DNA of 14,035 nucleotides from PLGF01 sp052139695 (GTDB taxonomy: Bacteria > Verrucomicrobiota > Verrucomicrobiia > Limisphaerales > Palsa-1400). Position 1 is the first letter of the stretch; the number at the start of each line of letters is the position of its first letter. This document shows positions 13,309-14,035 of the stretch, in pieces. The DNA lies in the NCBI GenBank assembly GCA_052139695.1, contig JBKQWF010000257.1:1-14035 (forward strand). Direction: 5' to 3'. Made by a program: the position numbers and the translations under genes. The notes beneath the pieces were generated by a model. The model was not told the DNA's origin, did no database searches, and saw only the letters and a list, made by a program, of their open reading frames with translations.

Positions 13309-13776
13309 TTATTGCGCGTGCTTGAGAACGAACTGCCGTGATCCGGAAGCGTCGAAAGCCGCAGGGAAATTCGGATCGTCCGGTCCGTTTCCGGTGATCG
13401 TCAGGGTGCCATCTTCCATCTTGTAAATCGCGCAAACCTTTTTGCCGATGATGTCGGGCGAGTCAGACTCGGTAACGGTCCCGATCAACTGTTTTGGAGT
13501 CGTATCCTCCCGCAGGGTGAATGTTCCTTTTACCCAGTCGCTCGGATCAGCGCCATGGAAAGTAAGCGTCTGGCCGGAGAAGGTCAGGGAAGCAGCGCCC
13601 TCGTGGTCCGTCGTCACTTCGCGGCCCTTCCACGTTCCTTCAAAGGCGGTGGGATTGGCCTTGGGGGCGGCGGATGATTCCTGGGGGGCGGGAGCGGACT
13701 GGGGGGTTGAGGGGGTGGAGCATCCCGCAGCCAATATAATGGCCAGGGAGAGAGGAAGGAGAACCGTTGTTTTCAT
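13309..13776 (-). CDS. TIGR03067-like lipoprotein
   Basis: A 155-residue lipoprotein. The signal MKTTVLLPLSLAIILAAGC has lipobox LAAG-C19, followed by a Ser/Pro/Ala/Gln-rich linker (20-48). The domain then runs from AFEGTWKGREVTTDHEG through FSGQTLTFHG, KGTFTLREDTTPKQLIGTVT and CAIYKMEDGTLTITG to the end. This matches the pattern of TIGR03067, a family common in planctomycetes and verrucomicrobia (GTW ... GxYxLDxxxxPK ... GIYxLxGDTLxI). Its function is unknown. A longer frame from 13863 exists, but ATG 13776 places the signal peptide correctly. The promoter at 13876-13904 would give a leader of about 90 bases. It precedes the propeller lipoprotein on the same strand with an 87-base gap. Confidence 0.78.
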   Translation of the reverse strand: MKTTVLLPLSLAIILAAGCSTPSTPQSAPAPQESSAAPKANPTAFEGTWKGREVTTDHEGAASLTFSGQTLTFHGADPSDWVKGTFTLREDTTPKQLIGTVTESDSPDIIGKKVCAIYKMEDGTLTITGNGPDDPNFPAAFDASGSRQFVLKHAQ

Positions 13777-13875
13777 ATCGTGATCTTTTGATTTCTTGGA
13801 TAACGCACTGATCGCTATTTGGTTGAACTGGACGACCGAGTTGAAGGCAGTCCACGTCCTCATAAGCTTTTTGGC

Positions 13876-13904
13876 ACTCTATGAGAAGAGAGAGACGCTG
13901 ACAA
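13876..13904 (-). promoter_or_regulatory. Sigma70-type promoter of the TIGR03067-like lipoprotein
   Basis: On the minus strand, TTGTCA (13899-13904), an exact 17-base spacer and TAGAGT (13876-13881) predict transcription from about 13868 toward the gene. A 90-base untranslated leader would remain. Confidence 0.5.
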
Positions 13905-13972
13905 GGCGCAAAATCCGGGCGTGGGCGTCACTTATTTCCGGTAACGCGCCGGTGACGGAGGGCCTAACAAGG

Positions 13973-13997
13973 GTAGGGTCGCCTCGCCGAGGCGACC
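13973..13997. repeat. Perfect palindrome beginning with GGTAGGG type sequence
   Basis: GGTCGCCTCG (13977-13986) and CGAGGCGACC (13988-13997) are perfect 10-base arms around a single C, preceded by GTAG (13973-13976), so the left end reads GTAGGGTCGCC. The GGTAGGG start is shared with the long inverted repeat at 9910-9996, which suggests a related repeat family. The rest of bases 13905-14035 shows no gene. Confidence 0.6.
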
Positions 13998-14035
13998 GCT
14001 CCGGCCAGAAAACGGACCCTGATCCTCACCGACGC

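Noticed and set aside
1..14035. tRNA, rRNA, CRISPR array, insertion sequence or phage gene
   Set aside because: No cloverleaf-like segments, evenly spaced direct repeats, transposase motifs or phage proteins were recognised on either strand.

Overview
The window is GC-rich bacterial chromosome. It most likely comes from a verrucomicrobium of the Pedosphaera/Limisphaera kind, or a close relative in the Planctomycetes-Verrucomicrobia-Chlamydiae group. This rests on a divergent but complete FtsA-FtsZ pair, a DUF1800/DUF1501 pair with a Tat signal, a DUF4159 protein, a TIGR03067-like lipoprotein, a PIN-PhoH ATPase and GC-rich interspersed palindromes that begin GGTAGGG. The assignment is made from family recall, not from a database search.

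Layout. Bases 1-2264 hold the end of a division operon: the 3' part of ftsA, then ftsZ two bases later. Bases 2354-4678 hold a three-gene, same-strand unit: an ECF sigma factor, a membrane anti-sigma factor with a zinc-binding motif that overlaps it by 20 bases, and an exported coiled-coil protein of unknown function. Bases 4825-5498 hold a VapBC-type toxin-antitoxin pair with a 4-base overlap. Bases 5499-5696 hold a good sigma70-type promoter and a 21-codon ORF. Bases 5697-8559 hold a DUF1800 and a Tat-exported DUF1501 protein. Bases 8560-8967 contain, on the minus strand, the remains of a HicA toxin gene with an internal deletion and frameshift. Bases 8968-9879 encode an exported DUF4159 protein. 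Bases 9880-10148 carry a 32-bp-stem inverted repeat and the promoter of the next genes. Bases 10149-12120 encode a glutathione S-transferase-like protein that overlaps a PIN-PhoH ATPase/RNase-like gene. Bases 12127-13776 carry two lipoprotein genes on the minus strand, a beta-propeller protein and a TIGR03067-like protein, with a good promoter upstream of the second. The window ends in another GGTAGGG palindrome.

How the genes work together. FtsA and FtsZ form the cytokinetic ring and its membrane tether. The sigma/anti-sigma/exported-protein unit looks like a complete envelope-sensing module. VapBC is apparently intact, while the neighbouring HicA toxin is dead, so at least two toxin-antitoxin systems have entered this stretch. 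DUF1800 and DUF1501 are a recurring gene pair with no settled function. No tRNA, rRNA, CRISPR array, transposase or phage gene was seen. I see no complete new multi-gene system. The best leads are the ECF/anti-sigma/coiled-coil unit, the altered motifs of FtsA and FtsZ, the overlap of the GST-like gene with PIN-PhoH, the HicA relic and the GGTAGGG palindromes.
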